NCBI RefSeq assembly: GCF_026151205.1 | Contig: NC_087073.1 | Span: 15,023,837 to 15,087,836 of the forward strand | Source: Bolinopsis microptera | Lineage: Eukaryota > Ctenophora > Tentaculata > Lobata > Bolinopsidae | DNA length: 64,000 nt | Direction: 5' to 3' | Shown: one piece after another, positions 18,509-30,800 of the stretch | How the letters are laid out: the number at the start of each line of letters is the position of its first letter | Numbering within the stretch: the stretch's first letter is position 1 | Notes under the pieces: model-generated | Told to the model about the DNA's origin: nothing | Seen by the model: the letters and a program-made list of their open reading frames with translations, nothing else | Database searches by the model: none | Translations under genes and position numbers: made by a program

Positions 18509-21401
18509 ATGTCCAGGAACGGTCCTGTACTGCTGGTCCTGATGGGTAGCTTCAACCCCCCACACATGGCCCACCTCCGGACGTTGGAGATGGCTAAGGA
18601 TTTCCTTGTTCAACAATCACAACGCGTCATTGGGGGTTAGTGGTCTCTGCAATCTCCTTTTAAATCTCTGGTCAATATCCGGTCACTCTATTTTGTTGTT
18701 GATCGTTTGTTCATTGCTATGCAGGCAACCTGCGTTATAAAAATTGTGGTCACATGGACAATGAGGATTTCCTATTTACATGGCGTGCAAATCTCTCTCC
18801 TCCCAGGTGTGATGTCTCCAGTGCACAACGACTACAAGAAGTACAAGAAGACTCTGATAGACTACCAGGACCGGAGAGCCATGGTGGAGTTAGCAACACA
18901 GAACACCTGGATAAAGTGCAGTGTGTGGGAGGGCAAACAGAACTCCTGGACTCCTACCCGACAGGTATGACGTCATATCAATCTGAATCATTGTCTGCGC
19001 TGTTAGACAACGGATTACATTAGGGATCTCGGGGATTTAAATAAGTAAATTTAAATAACTTACTTGGGAAATGTGAGCTCAATTTCACATGGTATATTTC
19101 ATTTCTTCCCTCTTCTTATGGAAGAATCCATCCTTTCAGACGTTGGAAGCGCTACAAGAGCAAGCTAGAGTTGAGCACAACGAGCCTAACCTAGTGGCTA
19201 AGCTAGTTTGTGGAGCTGACTTGCTGGAGAGCTTTAGTGTACCTGGTTAGATCTTTTTAGTAAACTTTCTTTAATTTTCCTACCTTCTCTGTGTCACCCA
19301 TTATTGGATGAAATATATTATTACTGAAAGATTTAATCTGTTTGGATCAAAGATCTACCAATATTGCAATTGTTTGGGGAAATTGGTAGATCACCGACCG
19401 GCTATAAGCCGGTTATAAGCCGGCTATAAACCGGCTTATAGCCGGCTACAATTTTTATAGCCGGCTATAAGCCGGCTTATAGCCGGTTAGTAGCCGCTTA
19501 CATTTGTTGTTGAGCGACGGCTATTAGCCGGTTATAAGCCGGCTATTAGCCGTTTAGGTATCGGCTATAAGAAATTCAGTGAAAACGGCTATTAGCCGTT
19601 TAGGTATCGAAAGTGGTTATAAGCCGGCTTATAGCCGGCTACAATTTTTATAGCCGGCTATAAGCCGGCTTATAGCCGGTTAGTAGCCGCTTACATTTGT
19701 TGTTGAGCGACGGCTATTAGCCGGTTATAAGCCGGCTATTAGCCGTTTAGGTATCGGCTATAAGAAATTCAGTGAAAACGGCTATTAGCCGTTTAGGTAT
19801 CGAAAGTGGTTATAAGCCGGCTATAAGCCGGTTATAAGATATTAACTCAACTTCATCGTACTGAACGATAGTCAGGAGCCGGCTATAAGAAATTCAGCGA
19901 AAACGGCTATTAGCCGGTTATAAGCCGGCTATTAGCCGTTTAGGTATCGAAAGTGGTTATAAGCCGGCTATAAGATATTAACTTAACTTCATCGTACTGA
20001 ACTGAGTTAATATCTTATAACCAGCTTATAGCCGGCTTATAGCCGGCTTATAACCACTTTCGATACCTAAACGGCTAATAGCCGGCTATAACCGGCTAAT
20101 AGCCGTTTTCACTGAATTTCTTATAGCCGGCTCCTGACTATCGTTCAGTACGATGTAGTTGAGTTAATATCTTATAACCGGCTTATAACCACTTTTAATA
20201 CTAAAACGGCTAATAGCAGGCTTATAACCGGCTAATAGCCGTCGCTCAACAAAAAATGTAAGCGGCTACTAACCGGCTATAAGCCGGCTTATAGCCGGCT
20301 ATAAAAATTGTAGCCGGCTATAAGCCGGCTTATAGCCGGTTAGTAGCCGGCTTATAGCCGGTCGGTGATCTACCAACTGGCCATTGTTTGATATTAAGAG
20401 ATAACATCTATCGTGAACCCAAACGTCTGATTTCTAGATTTGTGGAAGTGGGAGGATATTGATAAGATACTGGGTAACCACGGAGTTTTACTATGTCGGA
20501 GGCAGGGCAGCAATCCAGATCAGTTCATCTTCAAGTGAGTTTTAACTTTTTTAAATGCTTTCTTTTATAAAGTTTCGTGGGGCTGGACAGAATGCTTTAA
20601 AACATCACAGTACCATTAATACCATGGGCCTAGCTGTGCTTACTATCAGTGACTGAGTGACCTGTTAGAGGTGTTCAATGTTAGTCTTAGTGAATTAAGT
20701 CATTGCTCCCCCCTCACAAACCCCTCCCCCCTCACAACCCCCTCCCCCCCCCCCCCCCCCTCACACCCCCCTCCCCCCCCCCCCCCCCCCCCCTCACAAC
20801 CCCCTCCCCCCCCCCTCCTCCTCTACAACCCCTCCTCCCAGACACGATCTGTGCTACAAACACCGCAGCAACATCAAGATAATCTACGAGCCTGTTAACA
20901 ATGACGTCAGCTCCACCGTACTGAGGACTTTGGCTGCCCGGAACTGCAGTCTTAGATTCCTGACTACAGGTGCTGAAGCAGAGAAAAACGACTATCAGCA
21001 CTACTGATACTTGTTTCTCTCTTTCTCTGTTATGGCTCATTATTGTGATCTATTCGTGTGATTCATGTGACTTGTAATACTTTGTTCGTATAGTTTAAGT
21101 GTGGAAGTGGATATTTTAATAGTGATATCTTACTACTACACTTAAACTTCTGTTAATGGTCCATTCTATTAATATCACTCTTTACAAATACTGAATTTGG
21201 TTCAAGTTTACTTGATCTGATAACTCATACAGTCAGTGCTTAATTTTTGGTGTTTTTTTGAGCTCAGACATTGTAGCTAAATACTTAAAATGTCGCTCGA
21301 AATCTTGTACACAATATTATTGTGAACTACACATGCTTTATCTTGCAGACTCCGTGTGTGACTACATATCAGAACGAAAGTTATACTGTCCTGACCAATA
21401 A
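18509..21401 (+). CDS. NMNAT: Nicotinamide/nicotinate mononucleotide adenylyltransferase
   Basis: Makes NAD(+) from NMN and ATP. Exons: 18509-18635, 18807-18964, 19140-19245, 20438-20534, 20842-20969, 21349-21401 (TAA); phases agree and give 222 aa. The nucleotide-binding motif is GSFNPPHMAHL (exon 1), followed by GGVMSPVHNDYKKY (exon 2), KLVCGADLLESFSVP (exon 3), DLWKWEDI (exon 4), KHRSNIKIIYE and the SSTVLR motif (exon 5), and DYISERKLY at the end (exon 6). It is shorter than nuclear NMNAT1 and lacks a basic NLS insert before the CGADLLE motif. Reading through the donor at 20970 instead gives an alternative tail (GAEAEKNDYQHY) with a stop at 21005-21007; the spliced form matches the family better. 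A 1-kb fold-back element fills part of intron 3. Confidence 0.95.
19383..20376. mobile_element. 994-bp fold-back element made of AGCCGGC(T)TATA repeats
   Basis: The outer ends TTGGTAGATCACCGACCGGC and its exact inverse (ending 20376) bound an interior made almost only of GGCTATAAGCC-type units. A block of about 180 bp is repeated directly (about 19440-19620 and 19625-19805) and then appears inverted toward the right end. It lies in NMNAT intron 3. No frame is coding. Confidence 0.85.
20742..20818. repeat. C-homopolymer-rich tract before NMNAT exon 5
   Basis: Runs of C separated by CTCACA/CTCCC form the extended pyrimidine tract before the acceptor at 20841. Exact run lengths may be unreliable. 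Confidence 0.8.
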
Positions 21402-22524
21402 TGTGCTCATTGGTTTCGTAACTGTTTTCTCCCGGCACCGATGCAAATGATGAGCAGATACCCTTATATGGGCATACTATGATGTTAGGATGACTGCATC
21501 TTATAGCAGATTGTTGTTTTGAGGTTTACTACAATTATAGTGATTTAATTCCGGAGTATTTACCAAATAGTTACAGACAATTTATATGAGTTAGGACGAT
21601 GGTGTGTTTTGAGTGTGTTCTACTTTTATAAACGTTCGTTATCTAACACAGCGTGATTTTTAAGCATATTTCAAAATTCCAATTTATACCTTAATGTGGA
21701 TATCGATTGATCTTTTTGTTGATTTTTTGTTTTTCATTGAATATTTTATTGCGATTGCACTTTTTACCTGAATTTAAGATAAAAGTTTAAGGAGTAAAAT
21801 GTTATAGTTGTACAGTATCATACCCTGCAATTGTTTAACATTTAAACCAAATATATTAGTGCCTTATTTTTCTGAAAAATCAGTCATTACTGCTGAATTT
21901 ATCCGATAAACAAATAAACAGACAGAATCCTTAAGTATGCTTTTAGTTTTACGCCAGCAAGGACAGAAACGGTGATGTTCAGTTTTCCGTACCATTACAG
22001 CTTACAGTGTGTTGACTCTCCGTATTTATTTGAGCTCCACCCTAGCTACACGAACAGCTTAATCAAGTGTGCTCTCCTCTGAGTCTGACAAGTCTGCTCT
22101 ACTCGGTGAGGAACCTTTCTCCACCGCTCCCACTAAATCGCTCGCCTAAATTTATAACAATTCTTGTGAAAAGGCCCTGAGGGTATTATGAAACTGAAAG
22201 CAATTCAGATCGGTGTATTTTTGGACGTTACCTAGCTTGCTATACTAGTCTATTGCTCGCTCCTCTGATATCTCACGTATCGGTATAGGAACTAGGAAGC
22301 AATTGAAATCGAAAATAGCGCCGCGCACAGGGACTGGCGTGCACGTGCCAGGTAATTTTCGACGCTGACATGACTAGCTAAACCCCCCCCCCCCCCCCCC
22401 CTGACGTAGGCACAGGGGGCCGGGGCAGAAACCAGATTTTCGATCGCAAACGCTGCTATTTGTCGCCAAAAGCAATTAACCTCATGACACATAACACATA
22501 ACAGTTGCTTTCGTCAAGTGTCAA

Positions 22525-22650
22525 CGGGTGATACTCGTAAAATATTTGTTCTGCATATATAATTATATATATATGTACAGTCGCGTCGACGAGTCCAACT
22601 CGGCGCGCGTCCTGGTAGGTTGTCAACCTACAAGTCCTGGTAGGTTATAA
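22525..22650. repeat. Dispersed repeat copy (GACGAGTCCAACTCGGCGCG family)
   Basis: The order GGTGATACTCGTAAAATATT, TATATA tract, GTCGACGAGTCCAACTCGGC, then CCTGGTAGGTT is repeated at about 61484-61565 and 61800-61925. Confidence 0.8.
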
Positions 22651-22867
22651 ACCTACAAGTCTATATGCTATAGCTGATAATCGCTTCTTTTGCAGATCAC
22701 GTGTTCAGGAAGCTTGAAAAGAACGGGGCCGCGCCACGCGCACAGGTTGATACATGTTTCGTATCCAAATATCAAAAATAAAGTCCGATTTCCTTCATGG
22801 TATGCCCCTTTTTCCGCCTTCGGCGGCGCGCACTTCGCGCGCGAAAAGTGGCATGCAACGTATGTCA

Positions 22868-23115
22868 TTACCTGAGGACCCCAGGCTTTAATGTTGGTAA
22901 ATAGAGATTAGGCGGAATGACAGGCTGAGCGCGGCCCAGTAACGTATGTCAACGCACAGGCTAGGGATTGTTGACCAATGACCATTGCTAATGGTCTGGC
23001 CCGGCGCGCGCTACTTCGTAGCACTTACTGCATACTGGGCCGCGCTCAGCCTGTCATATCATTCCGCCTAATCTCTATTTATGAACATGATAGCCTAGCT
23101 GAGGTCCCCAGGTAA
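22868..23115. mobile_element. 248-bp palindromic MITE (TTACCTGAGGACCCCAGGCT family)
   Basis: The left arm (TTACCTGAGGACCCCAGG..., TAGAGATTAGGCGGAATGAC, AGGCTGAGCGCGGCCCAGTA) is repeated inverted at the right end up to GGTCCCCAGGTAA. The flanks join into CAACGTATGTCA + ACGTAGCACTTG, the same text found uninterrupted at 23181-23204. Related copies or fragments lie at about 41196-41262 and 61230-61345. Confidence 0.8.
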
Positions 23116-24019
23116 CGTAGCACTTGATGCATGTTTCGTATCCTTCGGCGGCGTGCGCTTCGCGCGCGAAAAGTGGCATGCAACGTATGTCAACGTAGCA
23201 CTTGCCGTCAAGAAGAAAGCGGCGCGCGCTACTTCGAAGAAATTTAGACGAGTAACATCCGTCAATAGGGATTGCACTTGCAGATTGGCGAGCCGAGCCA
23301 CGTAAAGCTCTTTTAGCTCTCGTCGTTGTTCTCCGGGCAGTTATAAAAAACTGTAAGTGTACTACTCACTACTCCATCTCACAACTGGGGTCAGCTCGTG
23401 GTTATCAATTATAAATTTATTAATTGATAAGTACAACTGTTTCGGATTGCAGGTTGCAAGCCTATATTTTTTTGTTTATAATTATACTATGTCGAGGCGG
23501 AAATTGTACAGGAGACATGGAGACGTACCAGTGACCACCTACTCCACAATTGACAATGGCATCTGATACAATACCAATAGGGCAATGCAATTATATGCGA
23601 GTGAACAGTGGTACTGGTATGATTCAGGATTCTAGGGTTGGAGTCTGAAGACAGTTGGTATTAGCGATTTGCAGAATACTTTTCAAAATTTGGGCTCGGT
23701 CATATCGGCCTTGAAGTTGAATCTCGTCATCCGGCACTGTAGTGCCACTTATTGATTTGAACAATAGCTGAATAGCATAGCATTAGCAAGACCGACCGCC
23801 GGACCGCACTAGTCTACAAGATACTGATAATTGCACAGCTTTACCCTAAACAATAAACATGGACCATTCATTGAGTACAATTAGACTCTGTATTCAACAA
23901 TACAATTATCACCGTCCAGTCCTGCCCCCTGCATACTCTATAATCAATTTGATGTGATAGACTAGCATCACATTTGGTTTGTTTGACTTCATAGTGAATG
24001 GACAGTAATACTACGAAAC

Positions 24020-25611
24020 ATGACAGAAGTTCCTGCTATTGACTCCGTTACTCAAGCTGATATCACTATCAGTCCTCCACACACAAAACTCGAGTTTTAC
24101 TTGCTTCAAGCATACTTAAGTCTGTGTACGGTTTTGGTGATAGCCTTGAACTCACTGCTCTTATTTCTCCTCATCACTAAGGTAACTGTATTGTGGAGCC
24201 TAGAATAGTCACTCTTTCGTTTAAATTCAAGTCTAATCAGAAGAAAACGTACTGATATTTGAGCAAAACATCCCCGGTACGTAAACCCAAGCTCTATAGA
24301 AAAACCTCCAACTTTCTAAACCAAAATCCCTTGTTTACTACAGGTGAAGATCTCCAGATGCCCCTCATGTATCCCCGTGATGTTGATGTCTGTTTTGGGT
24401 CTGATAGAAGGTTTGTGTTCCACCCTACCTATCACCGTATCTCTGTACGGGCTGCTGGATCTTGAAAACCACCCCACCCTCTGTCCGTCAATGGTTGTGT
24501 TGCAAGGTCACGTGATTGTTGTCTACATTGTGAACAGCTGTAACGTGGCTCTGGAGGTAGGTTTGGGACTATGTTATCTTATTAGGTAATCCACTTTCTC
24601 GTATCCAGAAAGTTAAAAACTTTCCTCCGAGCAGTGACACCCCACCCCTGAACAATAAATTTCCTGCACGTCAGACTTGTAGACTCACGTACTTGTTTCC
24701 GGATGTGGGTCCGCTTTAGCAAGCAGCCAGACGAAGTACGAACACTATCGGCTCAAAGTTTTGAAGTTTGCCACCCACCCAAAACTACAAGCAGACTATT
24801 TTTCCAGAAATTCTTCGCGAAATTACCAACATTTTTCTACAATCTTAAACTCCACTTTTCCTCCTCCAGGCAGCGTGGGCCATGTCACATCGGTTCACAT
24901 ATCAACCGGGACACGGACTGGTCTATCTTATCTTATCTGGTGTTATCTCCCTGATCCTTCCTATTCCCTTAACTGCTGTCCACCTCTCCGGTGGTTCACA
25001 AGGCACGAGGGGAGCAGGTCCTAGCTTCTACCTGAACAAGAGAGTTGGACAGTGCGTGAGAGACTGGGGTGTTGGAAGTCGTGCTGGGTTTCTGTTTTAC
25101 GTCTCATTCTCTTTAGTGCTGGATGTGATGGTTATTGTGTGTCTGTTCGGTTGTTCTGTGGTAGTTTACGTAAGTTTTAGCACCCAATTTATAGCAGAAG
25201 TAGAACACAATTGATGCAAAATCTCTTTTTGACAAATCTATATCGTCGGTTTTAATACTTAACCAAATTTATGACCAGGTCTACATTTGTAAGAGCAAGA
25301 AAGAGTTCCACAGGGAAACGTTCCAGGATAGCAAAGCAAGGAAAAGAGCGCAAGATGTGGGTATAGCAAAGTCTGCAATGTTCGAGACGGTGGGAAGTGC
25401 GTTACCATGGTTACCAAGTGTCCTGGGAACAGTAGCACTGGCAACTAACAGATCCGGCATGTCACTCCTTCTGGAGATTGGGACATGGTCTTCTCATTCC
25501 CTATACTGGATATCACCACTGCTCTGTCTCATTCTCAACACTGCTCTTAAGAGAGCTCTTGGTTGCCTCCGGATGGACATTGCCAAGATTCTCAGGCGAA
25601 TGAAGAGCTGA
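24020..25611 (+). CDS. Divergent seven-helix receptor-like membrane protein (candidate rhodopsin-class GPCR)
   Basis: Four phase-0 exons: 24020-24181, 24344-24556, 24870-25169, 25279-25611 (TGA), 335 aa. Hydrophobic segments are visible near residues 27-53 (with ALNSLLLFLL, like the N of helix 1), 62-84, 93-120, 138-162, 195-228, 252-275 and 283-310. A Cys before segment 3 (HPTLCPSM) and one in the following loop (GQCVRDW) sit where class A receptors form a disulfide. Segment 3 ends EAAWAMSHRF instead of DRY, and segment 7 has WISPLLCLILN where NPxxY is usual. There is no retinal-type Lys in segment 7. The basic tail (CLRMDIAKILRRMK) fits a helix 8. The ligand cannot be named. It could also be another seven-helix family. 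Confidence 0.75.
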
Positions 25612-27529
25612 TCTGTGTGCTAGACGTTGAAATACAGCCTTCTTGATGAAGATAACATGCGAGCCAGGAGGACACTCATCATTATTTATTACCATAAACT
25701 GACCAAACTCGACAACATTCTCAATGTTGGTAGGAACATAATTTTCGTAAAAACAATGAAAACTCATCGATATTTATTATGTGTAACGTCAAACAAATGA
25801 TTAAAACATGAAGAAAACAGACAAGCTGGTAACATCTGTAATACTATGACACTGGAAACGGGAGTATTAAAGTCTCTTAAAAATTATCTTATTGCAGTCC
25901 AGAATGAACATAAAAATCAGGAAACGAATTAAAATATTATGTATTTTAAGCAAAAAGTTTGACAATGAATTATTAATTGTTAAGATTAATAGTCTTGTAG
26001 CAAATGGAATTTTCAGTTCATATTATTGTTTCATTAATGTAACCGTAACCGTTATTGGAAGTTTCAGTTAAAATCCGTCGGTTAGAATTGGTAACCACAA
26101 ACAAAATACTGGTACATCAATATTACTTGCATGCATACAAATCGTTTAATATGTATGTTAATGAATTATGTCATGATACGAATACAAAACAAATTCTATT
26201 CAGTTCATCTCAGAACAACCGATTACAAGTTCGATTAAATTATATGCAAATAATTACCAAAACATAGTATCCAAATCATCAAAGAATTCAAAATAAGCCC
26301 CTTTAAAATCATAAAATATTACCAGGAATCGTCATTGTACGTGATTCTGTAGTGTTACCGATGAAATGATTATGGAGTTTCTGAATGATACCTGTGTGAA
26401 TGATGTGATATTACTCTAGCGTTCTTATCATATCAATGAATGAACGGCCCATGCCAATACAGATTAACTTAAGGGTGTATTTCTGATCACCTCTGATCAC
26501 TTTTCTAAATCCCAACCCTGCTCAATATTCCACAATGATAAAAAGTTTTAAAAATTTCATCAACAAAATATTATACTGATATTACAAAGAACGCAACTTG
26601 GAACTGGTAAATCATTCCAGCAATTTTAGAAAAAAATTGCTTACTGCATTATTTAACAACCAATAAAGATTAAAAAATGGGGAAATAATCGGATAATGAA
26701 GCAAATCAACACTTGTGGGCCCAGGAAACCAATATATATAATATATATTAATATGTATTTATTGAGGTACTCATAGTAAATACTGTCTGAAGCGGTTTGA
26801 AAAGTTACTGTGAAATATCTTAGAGCCTTTTTTTAATTTTATCGGTGATTTTAAAACTTCACAGCCCGATGATTGGTGTTGAAGTATAAAAATATCAGCT
26901 GACGTAAAAAAAACTCCACTGTACTACAAAAATGAAAAATGCGGATAGCCTCTAATCCTAAAACCGATTTCGAAAGATTTGCAAACAGGAATACTGCAAG
27001 TTATTTGAGTGTATTTAAAGAAATGAAACTGTAAAAATTATCCCCTACAAAAACTCAAAACTGTCACTCAGCGGTAGAACCAAGCAATTCCACCAACAAA
27101 TAGTTAGTAAAATATGCTGCGTGCTATACCACGAGGACAGCCCTCTAGGGCCATTTTCACACCTGAGATTATCTACTGGCCTGATATAATGATATAACTA
27201 CCCGAATATAACTAAGTTCCTGAGTACAATGATTATATTTAAATTAAATTATATACAACAAAAAACGAGTGAGAAATAATCAGTAAAAACATTAAGTTAG
27301 AGCCCGGATAACAATTACCAAACAGAGGCACCCGTATTTCATATGGTGACATTTTAATTATCTAAAATGAATCATCACAAAATTTTCCAATCGTAGAAAA
27401 GTAGAAAACAATGGATTCATTCTTGTTGTACTGACGAAGCGAGATGAGGGTGCCCCCAAGAGCTATTTCACAAACCGAAGCTAGATAGCAACATGATACA
27501 AAAGATCAGCGAACATCAAGGTAAATATG
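25612..27529. other. Convergent intergenic spacer
   Basis: AT-rich DNA between the 3' ends of the receptor-like gene (+) and Slingshot (-). It will contain both 3' UTRs. I see no gene, RNA or element. Confidence 0.6.
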
Positions 27530-27870
27530 TCACGACTCGATTGCAGCGTCAATCATAGCGTCAATCATGACGTCATACGTGACCAGATCTGCGCCACTCT
27601 GGCAGCGTCTCTTGGGGAGCAGGGGTAGCCCGTTACTGTCAGTCAAACTCAGATAGTCCGGCATACTCATCCTGTTTTTCTTATCGTACGCCTTCCCCTC
27701 CCTCTCCGCTTGTCTGGCGATCTCCTCGCTGGCACTCTGCTTGCTGTATTGCTTGTCCGGACGAGGAGAGAGAAGACGTTCTATTATCTTCTTGATGCTT
27801 GCACAGATCTTCTGACCTCCTTGTCTCAACTTTGTGTGATCTTTTTTCTGTTTCCGGCCCTGCTTCGTGT
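27530..27870 (-). CDS. SSH: SSH alternative distal last exon (basic C-terminal tail)
   Basis: Open from the acceptor (CCCTCAG, just above 27870) to a TGA at 27530-27532. It encodes a 113-residue tail beginning (D)TKQGRKQKKDHTK, with KKIIERLL, EEIARQAEREGKAYDKK and a final DAMIDAAIES. It needs one base from the previous exon, exactly what the exon ending 29532 leaves. The exon at 29398-29352 has the same incoming phase and carries its own stop, so the two exons look mutually exclusive. The tail is Lys/Arg-rich and unlike the short acidic alternative. Confidence 0.7.
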
Positions 27871-30800
27871 CTGAGGGTAATCAGATTTAGGTGTTCTGTG
27901 TTTATGCTTTTTATAGTAGCCTAGATTTAAAACGTACGGTTCTCTCATTGTTAAAGCGTGACCATGATAAAGAGGTAAAGGTTCGTGCCAGAATTTAGAG
28001 ATTCATCAAGCAGTATCATAGTTGAACTGAGAATACTGTTTAAGATAAGAGTTGAAATTAGTAAATATCACGTGACACTACTAATCCTAATATCACGTGA
28101 CACTACGAGCCTAATGCTAATATGATGTAAAGCTTACGAGCGTGGCGATAAACCTTCTTCAGAATCAAACAACTGATATATGTTAAATTTGAGCCTATCG
28201 AAAGATAGATGCTTCAAAAGCAAAATAATCGATGCTTTGCTTAAAATAAATAAGCCCAAGAACTGACGACACCGAATCGTTTCTGTCGTCAATACATCCG
28301 ATATAATGATTCTGTCGTTAATACACCCAGATATAATGATTCTGTCTTCAATACATCCAGATATAATGATTCTGTCGTCAATACATCCAGATATAATGAT
28401 ATCTGTCGTCAATACATCCAGATATAATGATATCTGTCGTCAATACATCCAGATATAATGATTTTGTCGTCAATACATCCAGATATAATGATTCTGTCGT
28501 CAATACATACAGATATAATGATTCTGTCGTCAATACATCCAGATATAATGATTCTGAATCAAATACGAAGCAAAACTGCTTTCTCAGAACCTCAGAATAC
28601 TAGCTTTAAAATAATTGTTGCTAATGAAGAAGATGTTTAGAATGTTCCGAGAGATTTTTTGTTTTTAAATTTAGAAGTAATCATAATCTACTTTTTATCT
28701 ACGATGAGATGACATAATTGTCATATGACTATGCTTTATTGCTTTAATGGGTTACGAAAGATATCGCATCTTGTCTTTGGGAATTTAATCTATGGCAGTC
28801 TTGCTATAGTTACCCAGATTTTGTCTGTATTCGGCTGTATCATTGTCTCTGAAGTTTCATCCAAATTGAAAAACAGTTGGATAAATAATATGACTTTATA
28901 TACGTGGCTGAATGACCACTTAAGTATCAGTTATATTATTTAATCAATTTATTGGCATTATCCCACATTATGATTAATGAAACTATTTAAAGAAAAGCCG
29001 TGCAGTTCAGTATTTTCAAATGAGCCGTAAAATAAAGATCTACGGCCATTGAGAAACTAAGTCACACAATGAAATCAGATTAAAACTGTCCTCTCTTAAC
29101 TTAACTTAAAATAGGCTAGAAAGCTGGTGTCAAGGCATACCAGTATCTGGAATATGGTATGTGGAAAATTCTAATCGCTAACAATAATATTAATATAGAT
29201 CTGATAATCACAATCAGAAGTGTTAACTCGTTGAGTCCGAATGGGTAGAATCATTCACGGCACACAATTATTTGTTGAAATGTGCTGAAGACGTGGGAGT
29301 GAGTTGAATCACAGAACAAAATAAGACAGCAAATGCTACAGATTTTTACCACTATCGGAATACATCGTCAACCAATGATGAGTCCTCCTCCTCATCCGCT
29401 AAAATGAAAACAGTTCCAGATCTAAATTAACAGTTTCCGTTCTTCTCGAACAATTCTATTTGTGGAACCCAAATATTTAGTTAATCAAGAGAATCAGAGG
29501 AGTGTACTAAACTCGCAGCTTGTGAACTCACCTATGCTATTTGGCGTTGTGTATTCGGCCCAGGACTGGGTTTGCTTTACTTTCTTGTTACGTTTGGTAA
29601 CAGTGGTATTACTTCCAGCACTACGAACCCTGTCACGAGTTTGTTCGACCGTGAAGAAGTTTTCTGCCTCATTTCTCACCTGAGGTTAAAGAATTTGTGT
29701 TAATAACATGAAGCTGCACCGTCAAATGGGAACAACGACAAATGGTACAAACGACAGTTGTTGTGATGCTGCAACGTTGATGATTTTTCTAAAAAGGAAA
29801 AATCCGCGTAGATTTCGTTAGCAGGTGGCAATTTTGACAGGTTATGTTCATGCATTTGCAGAAAAACGGGACACTTCTAGATATTTCACAGAGCTGCAGC
29901 TCTCATGGTCACACACTATATTCACACGCACACACGGAGAAGGAATGATTCCTGTTGCAGTCTTCACACCCATATCACACATCATGCAACTTAGCTGGGC
30001 TATTACCGGACTCTGAAATTGAGCCTGTGATGAAATATATAATTGTATGTGAATTTAAAGTTTCATACCTTCCACCAATCACCATAAAGATAATCCTACG
30101 GCTACACGGGTTAAAAATGTGTTTGAATCAGGAGATACTGTAAGGTAAACAATAGTCTCACCTCAATCTGGATAACACAACTCCTTACATGGACACCCCC
30201 ATTAACAGCACTGCGTCTGAAGCTCTGGCTGGTCTTCATCCGGTGAACTACCCGTTCAGCGATCTGACTCTGTATCTCACAGTCACCCACCACCCCACCT
30301 GTAACTGCTTCTACCTCGTGCTCTAGATCAGCAGGACTGTACGGACCGTCAGCACTCAGCTGGTCGTACGGTTCAACAGTGGGTTCCCCTTCAGCACGTG
30401 GGGCATGAGCCGCGCACATATCATGTGTGACGTCATCAGCACGTGTGCTGTCAGCCGCGCAATCATGGTCATCTGGCTGAGTAGTTGGGGACAATGAGTT
30501 AGCGGTTGTTATGGTTTCTGGTGTTGTAGAATAGTCAGTTACTTCACCGGGAGTGATTATCATCCCCCTTCTCATCAACGAGTCGCTGAGTTGAACATCA
30601 AAACCAGTCGACAGCTGAGGAGATTGGGAGTCTGGACGAGATAGGATTAAAGGGTCGCTGTTGTTATCTTCTCCTTTCTTTAGCTGAAACAATATAGTGG
30701 AATTAGTTTAGATGGAACGCCAGCTGTAGTCAGTAATAGCTGATAATCTATTAAGTAATTTAACTGAACTTTAAAGTCCAAAAAGATGATCAACTGGTTT

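Larger units (their letters stand above)
21402..24019. other. Spacer between NMNAT and the receptor-like gene
   Basis: NMNAT 3' UTR, then non-coding DNA. A C run lies at 22383-22400. Repeats shared with the 61-62-kb region occupy about 22525-23265. No coding gene is supported; 23266-24019 shows nothing recognisable. Confidence 0.6.
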
